Shown here: positions 47,601 to 62,916 of the stretch, piece by piece
Position numbering within the stretch: the stretch's first letter is position 1
Layout of the letters: each line of letters opens with the position of its first letter
From: Echinococcus granulosus
Lineage: Eukaryota; Platyhelminthes; Cestoda; Cyclophyllidea; Taeniidae
Reading direction: 5' to 3'
Length of the DNA stretch: 64,000 nucleotides
NCBI RefSeq assembly: GCF_000524195.1
Contig: NW_020170386.1
Span: 1,326,105 to 1,390,104 of the forward strand
The notes under the pieces: generated by a model
Seen by the model: only the letters and a program-made list of their open reading frames with translations
What the model was told of the DNA's origin: nothing
Databases searched by the model: none
Made by a program: the position numbers and the translations under genes

Positions 47601-50600
47601 AAAGGGAGAAAGTTCATGCATTCTGTTGGCGATGCAATAAAAAGTTTAGGTGTACATACTCGGACTGCTTTGCTGATTCGCATTCTAAATACTTAAACCG
47701 TCCGAAACCTCTTGGTAATACTTGGTAATGATATAAAAAGGGACGAATTGAACCAAAACCAATTGATGTACACCGTGAACTGCTTCCATCCATGTTGAGG
47801 GAAATAGAAACTTAAGAAAAAATTGACTCTGGAAATTTTCTAATTTTTCGTGTTTGTTAATTGACTCGTTGCAATTGTAGATGTTGGTACGCATTGACAC
47901 GACTCGATTGCATAGAATTACCAACAAAAGAGTAAAAGAATGGGATAACATCCATCGAAGCGATGCGCTAATGCATGAATTTGAATATGTACTTACCTAC
48001 TTATTACTATGAACAAAAGAATCGCATCTTTCACCTATTTTTCTTTAACGCATAAGTTTTCCAGTAAACACTTGTCAGATGGAGGCCTACCAGACACACA
48101 TAGAATGTCGAAGTCTACTTAAATGCTTGTTAACATCTATCCTTTGGGTGCATAAAAGTCCCTTGCGCATTATTCTTAGGATTCGCCGCCATGTAGTCAA
48201 TTTCCACTTACCCCATTAGACGGATCGGCAAATCAGAAGTGGCGGTGCCTTTGAGTAGCCATCCCATTGGCAATGGCATTAAGGTGAGGGAACTGTAGCC
48301 CAAATGGTTCAAACTATGACCTTAGCTTGTATCAGATTAGGATGCAGAACGGGCAACATTTTTATTAAGCACTATTGAACCATTGTACAAATATTTGGCA
48401 CACTAATACTGCATCAGTTTATCCAAACCACCAATATTCCTAGGTCACAACCTAGAAAACTTGTGCAAATGGAATTCAGGTGACATTGGACTTTGGTCTA
48501 TGAATATATAAAGACAGTGCACCCCGTGATTTGGTCAGTTAAAAAGAAACCCTAGTATTTGGAGAAACAAAAGGCTACTTTAATCATGTGTAATGGCCTA
48601 TTAACCACCTTACTAACCCAGCGCGAAATCTTGCAAAGTAGCCGCTGGACAATTCGCGGTTACATAATTACCCACCATAGATGGTGAAAAACATCCACAC
48701 CATATATAAAAATGTTTACAAATGTATATAGAATGGACTAAAAAAGCCTCCCTCTATGAGGTGAGCATAATAAAGGGATTAGACGATAATCACACCGCTA
48801 GTTTAACTTGTTGCGCTCTTAGTTAGTCTTGATACTACGTTTTCAGTAGTGTTTAGGAGCCTGGATCTTGTGAAGGCTACAACAGAAATCAGATGTGGCT
48901 AATTCTCTAACAAAGCGACGAATGATGGGGCTTAGTGGTTTTAAAAAAGAATTAGATTGTGTTTTAAAGCAAATTTCCACAAACTCTCCGATGTAAGACT
49001 GATACAGCAGCTAACCTAGTTACGCATTAAACACCTTGTTACCTTTGGACCATACTTAATATGTGATTTAATTTAAGTCTCTAAAGAAAGTTTTCAACCC
49101 AGGACCAGCTTTGTTTTAACAGCCTGACTAGACGGGTCTGAAAGACGATGTCAGCATCATGCTCATGCGCTGTAAAAACTAGCCTTAAAAACCTTTACCG
49201 AAGAGCTCGATTTGCTAGCTGTGCATTCCTCGTCTTGAGGGAAACCGAGCAAACTCTATGCAGATAGAAGACGTGTCAAATTAATCTTAACACAGAAAAA
49301 GGTTTCTTAAATTCCTCGTTTTGCTTTGCTACTAAGGGTCGGTTTGTTGTTGAACAATGGTGAAGTTGTAAATTAGTTAAGTTAATTAATGACTTACTCC
49401 AACTTGAGCTAAGTCGTAAGAACAAAGTGTAAACAATTTAAGTATGATTATTTATCAAGCTTTCCTTGATCACCTCTCACGAAAAGTTCACAAATAACAA
49501 GAAATTCATTTTGACACGACATTCGCAGTGGTGTGTCATTTGTAGCCCATTTCATCCATTAATAAGTCACGAGTATTATCCCATTAAGCAGCGATGATAG
49601 TTTTCCCCAATTTGGCCATGGGAGGTGCTTATTAATGCCTCCTATTTCCGATCGGAAGGAGTAATCATTGACTGTTTCGGGAGTGCCAAAGAAACCGGCT
49701 ATAATGCTCGTCCTAAAGACTAGCCTGAGAACGACAAGGTCACCTTATGCAGCCAAGCTACTAAAAATTTTAAAAGCTCTTACCGCGATTAATGAAAAAG
49801 TTACAGAACGCTATATTTGCTTTTTTATTACATACAAGGAAAGGGGTGGAATACGGATCTTGCACAGTCTCAATCTACTTGTAGTGAGGCCAAAATTTAC
49901 GACTAAATTCACAAATACGGCGCACTTGCAATTTCCCAGATCCCCTTCTTGTCACGTCATTTGCAGTTATACAAATTGCCTTAGCAAACCGTCATAGAAA
50001 ACAGAGTAAACTTTACTTTGTTTCGAAAAGTGAAACACTGCAGAACAATGGCAAAAGCAGTTCACTGAAGCGATCAACGGTAACTATCATGTTCAAGGAA
50101 TTTTTTTAGCAGGGTCAAAACGTACTATTCACCATCAAAATATCAGTTTTTACTTCGCCACGGAAACTATGGACGTGTTTAAACACATTTTGACTATTTT
50201 TGTCAATGGCTTTTACAGCCTTCGACACTTTTACAGTGGTTAGACGATAAAATAACAATTTAGTTCAGTTCAGTAGCTAAATGGCATTAAAAATTTAAGG
50301 AAATTCCTTAATAAAAATTGGTTCCAAGCACAACAGGAGCACAAAAGTGAACACAGGTGCATCTGCTCCATTTCGACGGAGAGGCGACATTAGGTAGAAA
50401 ATGTGCAGGAAGCACTTCCAATGCGACTTTTACGGCAACCATTGGAATAGCAAAGCTTCCAGCGGCCAATATCGGTGGCAGACGTGCATACGCCGTCGCT
50501 CAAAGGTAGGTGTATCAGTATAAACCATCGGTGGTAGAATTCATAACAAAAAAAACGCAATTCCCACGCCTTTGAGGGGTTGATTTTAGTTGGCGGACCA

Positions 50601-53600
50601 CCATTGAAAACGCCAATGTACGCAGGCAACTTTGCAAATCCTCCTATTGCTCATTTTTCTCTTTCCCTGCAATATGTATCGTGTTTTCAATAGCTGGAGT
50701 GCCATAAATGCGCGCTTAGAAGGATGTTGTTCGCAAGTTTCACTTTTTTGCATAAATGAAGCGGCGCTGAATTAACAGGTAGCTCAAACATTGCATTAAA
50801 TCTTCCCATAAATATTACTCTCATTGAAGACATTAAAATTTCACAGATCTCGCCCACAATATGCTCTTCCTAGACAATTTTTCAATGAATTCTTTTCCAA
50901 ATTGCGGTTAAGTTTCGGTGAGCTGATGAGAAACGTTGGTTTGCACATTTCCACCTACGTCACAATTCAAAACAATGAGCGAGTTCAATACTGTAACCGT
51001 TCAAGGAAGTTCGCGCACTTTTTGTAATTTCGTCACATTAAGCATAGAATGTGATTAAAAACGCAGCATCGACCCCGAAAAGAGGTCGGGGCCTTAAAAA
51101 ATTTTGTATCCAGAGCTCGATTTGTTTTGGACGCACTTAAAATCCGAAACTAGTGGCAATCCTCCATTATTCTACGTCGCCTTGACCTGAAGCCCATTGC
51201 TCTCGTCTTCTGCGCGCCTGATTGGTTTCATCTTACCCCAGTCATGCTGCCTAAGACACAGATTTGCCTGAATTTGGGCGTAAACAGTCACAACAGCACT
51301 AGTATTGATGCAAATGAAAATCATTCGTGCGTGTAGCCACCATGACGGCAAAAATAAGTTTCTTCATTTGCGTGAAAGCATTGACAATGGATTTGCTTGG
51401 GAAAACAAGGTGGAGTGTACGGTGAAAGAGGAGAGGAGGAAAAAGGAGGGTTGCCCTAGAACCTGGGCAGATCGTGCAGAGGAAAGTTGACAAGCAGAAA
51501 TCTTATTTAAGAGCAGGCAGCTGGTGACTGCATTTCAATCATACCATTTACCGATAGATACGGTCCCTTTGAAACAATTATTTAGGCTAAAAAGTTAATA
51601 AACTTGTGAAAAATTTGACTAACCCGATTATGTGGTGTCGAGTAGAGATATAAGTAGCTTCCATAGCGGCCTTATTTTTCTTCATTATGTATTTCAAACT
51701 TTTATTTTATCGCGTTTAGTGATGGGCATTACGTGTGGATGGAAAAATTACAATACCGAATAGATTCAACTTCAGATCGCTTAGTCAGACTTTTCGCTTA
51801 AATATGTGTACATCAGGCATTTTTCACACAAATTGTGAATAAAAGCAGAAGAAAAGATGTACTCATTGTTTCGAAAGTACATGAAGTCAACTGCAACACG
51901 AGAGTGCTTGCAAAACTGATTAAATGAGAATTTTTGAATGCCACTTTTGTATGGTGAAACTACACCCATGTATGCTATTTATTCCATATATATGCAAATG
52001 CACATGCGTATATCATTTTCAGGGAACGCACCCAAAAGAGTCGCATCTAAAATTCTTAAATGGCATTGGAAGTTGTAAGTGAAAAGCAGTAAAGGCTGGA
52101 AAAATGCTATTTAAGGGGAGCGGAATTATTTGACTCCACGATATCATTTTTGGATATTCGGATAGATTACCGACGCTCTGCTGGAACTATTAGGAAAACC
52201 GCTTTCATGGCCACAGAGGTTATAAAGCAAATGAAGATTCCCCATAAAAATAATTGAACTTCATTGAGATTATTACTTAAACATGTTGACTTTGGTTGGT
52301 CCTATCGCTCAGCAGCAAGAAACTTACCTGATATCGTTTCGTCAACTTGTTGAGATTCACTAAATCCAAATCAGCCTTAAAGTTATTATTACCCAAGTGG
52401 AGTAGTTGATATAATACCATTAATGACAGAGTGACAAATGTTAAGATGTAAAGGCGTTGAGTCGTGGGTTGACGCAGTCGATTGTGTGGAAATATGCCAC
52501 TCGAGGTTTCCCTTTCTCCTTGGAAAATCCTTTTATTTAATTATTTGTAGCTTGGGACTTAAAAAGTCCCTTGCATTCTGGAGTTTAAAAAGAGAGAGGA
52601 CAAAGGATAAAATACGCCTCTGTGTAATTGGGACAACTCTTCGAACTTCATTTATTTGTTTGTTTCCTTTTAATGGAGAGCGAGAACCCGAAGTCATTTC
52701 CTACTAAACTCATTGAGGTAAATATCAAATATGTCGGAGATTTTCACACATCGTGCAGTTATGTCCATTAAAAGAGGTGGAGATGTCCAGTTTCTGGATT
52801 GACACATATCCATCTGTTGTTTGACATCAAGTAAAAAGCAAGGTGGTAAACAGAGCAGTAAATTATTACCAAGTTTATTTTCTGGCTGCCTTATGCTGCT
52901 CTTAGCCAAATAACCAAAGGAACTCTGAGAAATGTCCTAAATTTTAGCCAATGTGCTTGTGGCAAGTGAGATGGAAAGTATTATGATGGCCAGTGTCGAT
53001 GGAAGTGTATGGGGTATTCACTCATGCTAACAACCGACTCCACACATAGTTGGTCCTATAAATGTGGAAGTTAGTGAGCCTCATTATACTTTGGAGAATT
53101 GTATGCTAGGTGCACAAGAATATAACGATGGCTTCCAGATATGCCAAAACGTGTGATTGGTTTGTTTTCATTATATCAGAAGAGGTTCGCCTAATAGTCA
53201 ATAACATCCAATGGGAAGCTTTCCTGAGGGCCTTAGAGCTAGCACTAAATGATTAAATGAACGCTCTACTCAGGAGCATAGTTGGCATTCTTACACATAA
53301 TAACTGAGGGAATGGAATCAAGATAATTTACTGTGTGCCATGGCAACAGATGCTGCAACATTCATTCAGTGTTAATTAGAATAGTCATAAATCATCCATG
53401 CACAATAATTCTTGCGGATGCATATTAACAAGTAAATAGCCCAAACAGATAGAGATAGGGATTAAATGCTAAGATTTAACTTACCTTATAAAAAGCCCTA
53501 TAATTTAGTAGAACGATACGCTAGAATCAATGTTTTTCAGTTATAAATGGTAAATTTTAGAGTGAAATTTTACCCAATCTTGTATGTGTATGTGATAAAG

Positions 53601-54969
53601 GGAAGATAGGTAAATGGATATTTATTTCTGTGGGAGGTAGTTTATGGACCCTCCAGGGCCAATAGCAGTGTTTATGGCCTTTGTGTAGGTGGTGAAATAA
53701 ACACGTCAAGCAACACACATGAAACGCACATTCCTTTCCCCTGATGACGTCTGCGTCTGATGACTTCATCCCAATATTGCTGAAAGTAAACCTTTGTTTA
53801 TGTTGATTCCCGACACTCAGATCATCAGAAATTGTAATTATCGTCATAGCTATTCATTTCGGAAAGCGTGCATTTTAATGGGTGTGGGGTTTTACAGGAC
53901 AATATTTCATTTGCTCCGATATTTGATCCAAATGCTCTTCAGGCTTGGTGGGAGAGCATTTTGTGAAGGTATAAAGCGTTTCTATGTTAGCGACCAAAAT
54001 TTCTTACTAAACGTGGGAACGATAAAAATAACACTTGTACAAATGGAACAATGCTCTTTCGTTATTAATTGTAAATTTTCTGCTTAATGCGTTGAAGTTC
54101 CAACAAAAGGCATTCCCGTGTGCATTTTGAAGACGATTTGTCTCCAGTCGCTTTACATCAAGGTAAGAATTTTCGACTAGTCAGAGTGGTTATAAACTGC
54201 ATTTGGAGAGGAAACATGCTTTGCGTCAAGTAGGTGGCACTAATAATAGGCATTGAAGGCGTAGACGTGGTCACTACTGTAGAAAAGCCAGACGTAGTCG
54301 AAACTCGTAAATACCCTTATCCGTCTTCTGAGTGCATTTATTTATTTTTTGATGCTGCTTCGTTACAGGATTTGATATAATACTAACTATAACTATCTGA
54401 CGCATTACATTCTTAATAATTTTCCTGTAAGTAAATACGACTGCTTTTGAGAGGCTCCACAGAACACTTTGTTTAAGAGCATTGTTACGGTGTAAATTCA
54501 GCCTACAAATTTCCTAACGTAGGCCGTTTAGGTGGATTAAAGGATACAAATAGTCTAATCAGTTGCTTCAACATGTCACAGCAGATTTTGTCGAAAGCAC
54601 GCTCTGCAGGAGAATTCCGCATCAGAGCTACGTTTTGTGAAACACAGCTACTCCATGTAGCGTATTCTTCGTCGGATTATTAAGAACTTGGCTATATTGT
54701 GTGGTAAGGAGAGCTTTGATATTCCCAAATAAGCATTCTTTGCATCAACCATTTCTACTCATCATGACGAGTGATTAAATAAATAAAACTACTCTTGACT
54801 AATAAGATCACCACTAGATGCTTCGCATTCAAGCATACAAGGCTACAATAGGCTTGTTTTCATACCAAAAATTACCCGTGGTAATTGTGCTCAATTCTAC
54901 CTATATTTTACAATGGCTGAATCACTTCGCACTACATTAGTAATTGACATTAACTTCAGCTTCATATTA

Positions 54970-55240
54970 TGTGGCCATGCGCACACACGCACGCACTGGC
55001 GCTGCGGTTCGGTCGTGTTCACTTTGCGGCTAAATACCCTCTCGTAGGGTGTGATTAATTATCCCTTTTGTCTGTTCGAATGAGCGAAAGGGGATGTGTG
55101 TTCGTGTGCAAGTGAGGAAAAGTGCTAGAAATGACATAAAGCTATATGGACAGTAATCGTACCGCTGCTGAACGCGACATGAGATCTCTGAGCAGAAGCA
55201 CGTTTCCACGGCTTTTCAACTAACCACGCACCTCTGCGCG
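54970..55240. promoter_or_regulatory. GC-richer island in gene-poor DNA
   Basis: A local rise in G+C with GCGCACACACGCACGCAC near 54980, an alternating purine-pyrimidine run, followed by CpG-containing words. It resembles in style the intronic islands at 29.2 and 42.6 kb. Function unknown. Confidence 0.2.
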
Positions 55241-58200
55241 CTTTCAAAAATGGCCTGGCAATTGGCCTTTCTCATGGGGACTCAAATGAAACTTACTCGT
55301 AAAAGTTTGCTCTCAAGGTTGTAATTGAAAAAAAGAAATTTTAAGGACCATTTATGCATAATTCCTTCCCATTCTATTAAGACCTGTTTTTCTTAAATTA
55401 CATAATATTTACTATGCCAGGAGGAAAATATCAGAAGCATCCTCCCTTAGTTGTTGGGAAACATTGTTCAATTGAATATTTCATGAGAAAAAAGCCTGCT
55501 ATAGTAGTTCCACAGGCTGCACTACTACTGCTGCCAACTATTTCGGTTGCCAGTTAGCTTGCACTTGACACAAAAGATAACTGGGCGAAACATGGGACAA
55601 CTTGTGAAACCCTCTCTATCGTCCTCCCCTCAGACTTGTGGTGTCGATGAACATTGAAGGCGAGGTTTTCACATCTCACAGTTGGGTTAGCACCAACTGT
55701 CCCGTTACGAGTAAATCCTTTTTACTTCGATTTAACACTAATGTGAAGGGAATCATGATGCTCCCAAGTAGTAGCAGCACCGAGTATTTAGAAATACAAA
55801 TAATCCACTCCTAAGCACAAAACACAGCTTAAATCTTGCAAGGTATGTTGGTTTTACAAGGTTTTAGAGCAGAAGCCATTTTGGATTTTTGGTTAACTGA
55901 TTATTACAGAATGGGCAGTTTCGTTATTATAGATGAGACCACGTAGAAACAATCCGAAATATCCCGGCTTCACAACCGCCTCACATTTTATCGGATTCTT
56001 CATACATCTTAGTCCTTCAGAATTCAAACAAGCAAAAGTAAAATCAAAAATAGACTGAATTTTTTCATTACAGGAAGTGAATGTTTTCCCATTAATAAAA
56101 AGAAACATTCAAGACAATAGCTTTTATTAAAGGTGTATTCATAAAAAAATTGAAACCTAAATTGATTTTAACTACAGAAAATGGCGGAGTACATTTCTTT
56201 CCTCTTGGTTTTTTTATTCTCACGAAACTTCCAATTACTCTAAATCACTAATTTTGTATTTTGGGGGACTATTTCTCAAAGTGCATTCAGAAGTATCGCA
56301 CTGAGTAGGGAGGGCGAAACTAGAGAGACGCACGCGAAGGGCCGCTCTGATTAATGCATCATTAAAAACCAGGAGGTTGTCACCATTGGAAGTGCTAAAC
56401 ATTCACTCAGCTTCGAAAACCCTTCATCACCCAAAATCCAGTATGCCTGCTTTGCCAAGACCAAGATTGATGTTACTGCTGTTTGTGGTATGCACAGGGG
56501 GATTTGGCGAGCACACAGTGGGCGGTTATGGCTAATTTGGGTAATGCAGTAAATGTCACGGCAAACATTACTAGCAGTGATCTTTGTCTGTTTCCGCGCA
56601 TTTGTGGTTAATGCTGGACCCAAATACATTCAGGCCTTCGCCTAGTATAACAAAAACAAAACAGTCATTATAACAGCCAATGCGACCAGTAATACTTGCT
56701 TACCCATATTAAATTGTATGTATCTTAATCCAATTTCTAAAGGCGTGCACATAGTGTTACATTTTTTTTTCCATCAAAATGGCAAAATGATGTTAAAGCA
56801 TACAGAAGCCTACCATGGTTGTTCAGATATTAGCTTAAAATAGTGGAAACGAAAATCTCAAATGAACTTGACCTATTCAGTGGTCAGGAGGGCAAAGAGG
56901 CTTGATTTTAATGCAGTACTGGTGTACAAAAATAGGATATCAGGGCTTAACGTTGATTTCTTGTCTAGATAGGTCCAAATGCATTACCAGCCTGCTTGAA
57001 TTATATTTTATAAATTGCCGTTTGTGGGATATTTTCCGCAACGCACCTAGGGGTAGCGTCTATTCTAACAAATCCAAAATACGGTTTTTTAAATAGGGTG
57101 GTTAGGCTAGTATGCTATTCTGCATAAGGAAAAATCACTTTTGAGATACGTTTATGTCATCATATTCAGCAATTGTGTGCAATGCAAGGAAAGTATCTTC
57201 GCTAAAAGGAGATGCGAATACTTACATTTCTCGGTGTTGTAGGAAAATTAAATGCAATATGAACGGATTATTTGAAATTTTTTGGATTGACTAAAAAATC
57301 TAATTTTGAGTTGGATTAACACTCCTCTTTTGCCTATGGGCAAATATTTTAATTACTTTGTTCTAAAAATTTTTCCCTTGCTTTTCAAGTTTATTGATTC
57401 CACAAAGTGTACCGGGAGGAACTGATATAATACTTGATTTGCTGACGGGCAAAATTCATGCAAACTTATCGCTTTCAACTTGTTTACCATTTTGTTTAGT
57501 TGTAAGTTCAAGAGGATTACGCCAACTTTTAGTATTTAGAAGATACTCTAAACTACTTTTCCTCAGAGAGGATGAACCTGCATGTTTCATATTTCTGTTG
57601 TGCAAATTCGTCAGCATTTAAAAGACCAAATGCCGCTGGGCAGCTAAACCTTTTGCAATGCATCAAGACACCTGCATGAAAATTGTCAACTGAGACTTGC
57701 CTTCCTCCTCTGTCAACATCTAGATCGTCCGACAACTTGATGTGAGACATAATGCACTGCTAAGCATTCACTTGCACGTTATTACGGACAATAACATATA
57801 AACACAAGCCCTAGGACTCATTTTAACCATACTCTATGGTATCACAATTATAATCAGCATTGAGACTTCAAAATTCCTCGAAAATACCAGTACCTATTGG
57901 GATTACTGAGCATTTAATTGATGACAAATAAACAAGTCAAGGGAATCGCAAAGCGAAAACATAAATAGGGTAAAAATTCTTGACTGTTTAATGTTACTCA
58001 AACGACAGATCATCCTTTATTTAGGCTCATGCATTCTCAAATAAAATTTTGGAACATTTTATTATAATACCTATCATTGCGCTTTGATAACCTATGTAGA
58101 AATCCTTCTCCCGAAGTAAGATAATAAATATCAATAAATTGGAATGCAAATGCCAGACAGTATTGCGATAAGTGCTTCAGAAAATGGGAAGGTGCTTTTT

Positions 58201-61200
58201 AAACAAACGACGCATTTACGCTTCGGTCAATAAACAAATTTTGAGGTTTTTCATTGGAATCGCAGTATATCGGCTAGTAAACGTTATAACCATGGAGGCA
58301 CAACATTTCTTGATATGCTCTGAAAATGGTAAATAGTGAATTCTACAGATAAAAGTAGAGGTACAGGCGGGTAAATGGGTAAAAACAGAGGTCTCCATTC
58401 CGAGCACGTGGCCAAAGAATCACTTATCCTCACCTCTCCACCCCCTCAACGATATCAACCACCCCGACGGAAGGTGCTCTTTTTCAGCTAAAACACGCAC
58501 AGTGCGTAGGCCCTATAAATCAACCTCTGCACGAATGCATCCTGCCTCAATATACGCTCTTGCATGCTTGCTCAAGTTCATCCTCACTTTCGAGCCTTTA
58601 CATTTCTGGCAAATTTTTCTTGACACAATAATTACTGAATGTAAGTTTAAAAGAATATGTTTTCTAAGCTCTAGGACGAAGAATGTAAAATTGGTTTCAT
58701 GAGTCCAAATTTACTATAATCATTTATGCACTGCTCAAAAATTTCGTGATAAACACAATAAAAACACTTATTCTTGATTTCCCAGGCTAGTTCTACCGTA
58801 TACTTTTGTTGCCACCCTCTGAACGAAAAGAGGTTAACGATCCTTTGAACGCCGCTATTTAATTTAAACTGGGCAATTGCTGATGAGGTGGTGCCCACTT
58901 ACACTTCCCGGAATTATAAAATATTCCAAATTGTAAGTTCAATATTGCTGATGCATGGCACCGAATTTGGCGACAACTTTTACAACCCTCTACTGACATA
59001 ACAGTGGCAAAAAACATGAGACAAATGGCTTACGAGCATGGAAATATTACATTAACGTACTCGTATTCTCAGGATCAAACTACTTGCTCTGTGGATTGTC
59101 TTCATTTTATTTATAGTTTGTTGGTGGTGAATGTTCCTTATTCCTCGGGCTTAATATGTGATGGGAAATTGGCTATAAATATATTTTTAAGGCAATCATA
59201 CGTCACTTTAAACACTGGCGTTGCTTTAATAATGGAATACCAAGCCCACACTGCATGCCTTTTACTCATCATGAGCATCTACAGTGGGAATGACCTTCGT
59301 CTTGAGAGAACAAGGAAGAGATCAGAGGGTGAAAAACATTTCACAGTTCATAGTGAAAACGCACAAATCCTTGACCTCCATCATTAATTTGGACCTTAGG
59401 GGACGGTATCTGGAATCAGGTGTCACTCGAATTACTGCGTGAATGAAGCACAGTTTTCGACTGAAATGAAAATTCTTAACAATTTTCATCTAACACGTGA
59501 TCTGCTTCCGTCTGCATTTGAGTGAATGTCTGGAGAAGAAAATCTCTTTTAAGAAGAAACTAGCTCATTCAAAACTAACTCCTAACCTGTTGTTTCTATT
59601 ATTTAAATGTACCAACAACTTCGGTCTTTTGTTTAGAAATCCATTTTAACCATGTGCATTTTGTAGCTAATTACTAAAAAAACATTTCTCGAACTACATT
59701 CTTGGGATCTTGGTGAAACCATAATAAATGCCTTCATTGTTTTTAAAGATAAAGGATATGTCAAAGGTTTATAGTGATCAAATAATCCGCGATTGGCGTT
59801 GAAAACGGTCTAACAATTTCCTTGCTAATTATTTGTAATTCCATTAAATAATTGCGTACTTAGAGTGAACTTAAATTAGCTCCAAAAGCACGCGAAAATG
59901 CACTCGACTTGTGGATCCACAAATGTATGTAACGATACATAGCACGCTCCCAAAGTGTGTCCATCATCAGTACTGTTCAGGGGCGTGCTCTGCGAGCTGC
60001 CGGCTTTTCGCAATGCCTTTGATTTGATCTTTGCTGCCTTTAGGTTGATATGCTACGGAAAACTAACTCATACACTTTGGCAAGTTTTGCTTCATTCTTA
60101 TCTCATAATTAGCGTATTTACATCAATGTCGAATGCCTACGATCAGGCCAGAAGTGCGGCAATGAAAAGTAAGGAAATGGCCCCATTCGTGGTTTCATAA
60201 ACACTCGTGCTACTTTGTGGTAGTGTACGATGAACTGCTAGACAAGGAGGCTTGGTTGCATGCAGAACTGTTGTCCACTTTTATACGTGGGTTTATTTAA
60301 AGTACGGACCAAGAGCGACCAAACTGCCTAAAAGAGCACATGCTCAATTGTGTGGAGACCTTATCACAACTATTTATTACTTATGCAGTCACCAAAGTCG
60401 TGAATAATGTCCTCATGTATGTACCCTGTTTACTGGTATTCCTTCCGCAGATGAAATGCACGCCCTAGGCAGGAGGCTTTGGGTAATAATGTGTTAATTC
60501 GACCGAAGAGACAAATTTCTACAAAACGCGACTTAGTTAAGCAGTTAAACTGGTCGTTCGAACGCCCGTGCCTTCTGTGTGCATTTTTTGCCACGATTGT
60601 ATACCGATCTTTCTTAAAAAACCTATTTCGTTTTATCTCCAAAAACGAATTATGCAAATACTAAAGCAACTGGAGGCACATGCGGCACTCATCGGACTTT
60701 AAATCCCGCACCTGTGATTTAAAACAACTCAACCGTTGCTTTTGTGTACTAATACAATAATCTTCAGCCCTAAACCACCATGACTTAATCGGTTTTCATT
60801 AAGCTTGAACGTGCTTCTTTCAACTTCCATTTTTCCCTTGCATTGAAAGCTTATGGGTGTTTATTCCATTTCGACATTTAAAACTGACAAGGTACTTAAA
60901 ATTCCCCGACTTGAATCCCTTTTTCAAATTATGCTGCGCTTATTTTACTTCACTTTTCTTCTAAACGTAGGCGTTGCATGATTGCTTCTAAAAGTTTTCT
61001 AGTCTTGAAGGGGCGAGAGGTTGAACACAAGTAGCAATTATCGTTTGCAAATGCCCTGTACCCTGGCCACATGGAACCCTAAGCACACCACTTCACTTAG
61101 AAACAACCCTCCAGTCCGTTTAATGAATACTAATTATAGGTTCTTTATGTAATTACAGAAGATGAATAACTTGCTTCCTGCATGCTTATAACACCCACCT

Positions 61201-62499
61201 ACCTGGTAAAAATTGCTACCAACACGTGGTCGTTGCTGGCATGCAATAAGAGGAATTTGGCTTTTGCATACCCGCTAAACCATAATGCTTTGACACATTA
61301 TACAGAAGTAAATTCATAATTTTTATCTTGAAAAGTGCGGTACGAGTTGGTGTTGTGCGTCAAGCATATCCTGCATTTGTCATCTACCGGAGAGGCAACA
61401 AGTGAAGAAATGAAATGTCCATGGAACAAAGCACCGAGCTATGGCTCACTCTGTGCAGTTCTTGTAAAATTAAACTAGTATCCCGGTAACCAACACACAC
61501 AGCTTTTCTTCCATCTAGATACATAAATTTTGTAACAACTTGACAGCATAAATATCTTCGTTGGCATTGATTAACTCCCTACTATTCTTAACATCGTCTA
61601 GGGAGTGATTTCTCCCCTGCCAATCGACTTCACATATTTTACCACATTCAACAACAGCGGCAATCAAAATCACTTCCTAGCCTTCACATTTCGGGCTAGC
61701 TTTGGTGGCAATTAGTAAAGGCAAAAAAACTTTAATGGATTTGACTAAAAATGTGTAAGTTGATGGTTTCAAGTCCTGCTGCATTCTTTGAGCTATCTTA
61801 AAATCGACCTCAAATAAAAATTTTTACTCAACTTTTTAAAGCTTCTCTTTCATTCTGCTATTCACGAATGCAATGATGCGATGCCGACCGCACAATGATA
61901 TTTCCACTTTATACCATAGGACAGTTACATGGAAAAGTTAACTAGCCCTTCACACTCGATGGACCACTTACTGAGGGAACCAACGAGAGGGGACCAGTGA
62001 ATGAGCCCCCGAACAGCTGCTTGAGGAAGTTCCCAAATGATTGCGGTCCTTACTCATGTTAATCACAAACAAGCGCTTGAAAGTCGAGGCGCAAGTAGAA
62101 CCCTTGCACCCAAAATAAAAATTGTTTTACTTTTATGCACTTTTTGCATAATCTATTACTATGTTTATTTTATTTAATGCATCAGAGTCGACCGAAATAA
62201 ATGTTTGGATTTTCACTTTTCTTCCTAGATGAAAAGGAGGATACATCACTTTTTCCTCCCTAATCTGCTCATAATCTTGGGTTCTTTCACAGATGAAAAA
62301 TTTCCAGGTAAGGCTACACTTTTATGCCACTAAAGAGAATTCACTTCTCCATTATCTCATATTTTTTGTTCACCTATGCTTTAGACACATGGGGCAAATC
62401 CGATAGTTAATCAAGAAATGTTTCTGCAGCGTTACTAAATTAGCAGAAAAATAACCGAATTCAATGAGGGGAAGAAAACGGTGGTTTGGAACAAATCAT

Positions 62500-62860
62500 A
62501 CTGAGGAGCCCTTGATGGCTTATTGTCCGGCAGCAGAACCTGTTAATCGTCACCGGATGGGGCGAGAGGGAAAGGTGGGAGCTGCTAACGGGGCAAACCA
62601 AGAGACGCACCCACGTACGCACTTAAGCGCTCATCCGCCACTGGTAGTCATGTCGATGTGTCGGGCCGTCTGATTGGCTGTCGCACATGCACCCGCTCGC
62701 AGACTGAGCAGGAAGCTGCCCACGGAGTTAACGTACTGTCGCTCCACTTGAGGCAACAGAACTCCTCGATTGAAAAACCCCTCCGCTTCCTCCTTGCCGC
62801 GGAATATACTCACCACTCTTTGAATCAATGTTGTCAGCATTGCTGTGAGTTGAACGGCCT
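62500..62860. promoter_or_regulatory. GC-richer island with CCAAT boxes
   Basis: This stretch stands out from AT-rich flanks. It contains a CCAAT box on the minus strand (ATTGG at 62673-62677), and a second lies just outside at 62999-63003. Overlapping frames on both strands (62464-62673 plus, 62631-62840 minus) are unrecognised. It could be a promoter of a gene outside the window. Confidence 0.25.
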
Positions 62861-62866
62861 GTCTCT

Positions 62867-62916
62867 TTGTCTACCATTATCTCAAAATTTCTTGTCTACC
62901 ATTATCTCACAATTTC
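62867..62916 (+). repeat. 25-bp tandem duplication
   Basis: Two adjacent 25-bp units, both starting TTGTCTACCATTATCTCA, differ at a single base (A in the first, C in the second). A recent local duplication. Confidence 0.85.

Noticed and set aside
50401..50512. Exon-like stretch after TGTGCAG and before GTAGGT
   Set aside because: An open frame with acceptor-like and donor-like ends can be drawn, but no partner exons or recognisable sequence were found near it.
51071..51093. Hairpin CCCCGA...TCGGGG as a possible small RNA or terminator
   Set aside because: Only six base pairs, no extended stem, no promoter elements, and it does not match the histone or other known 3' stem-loops.
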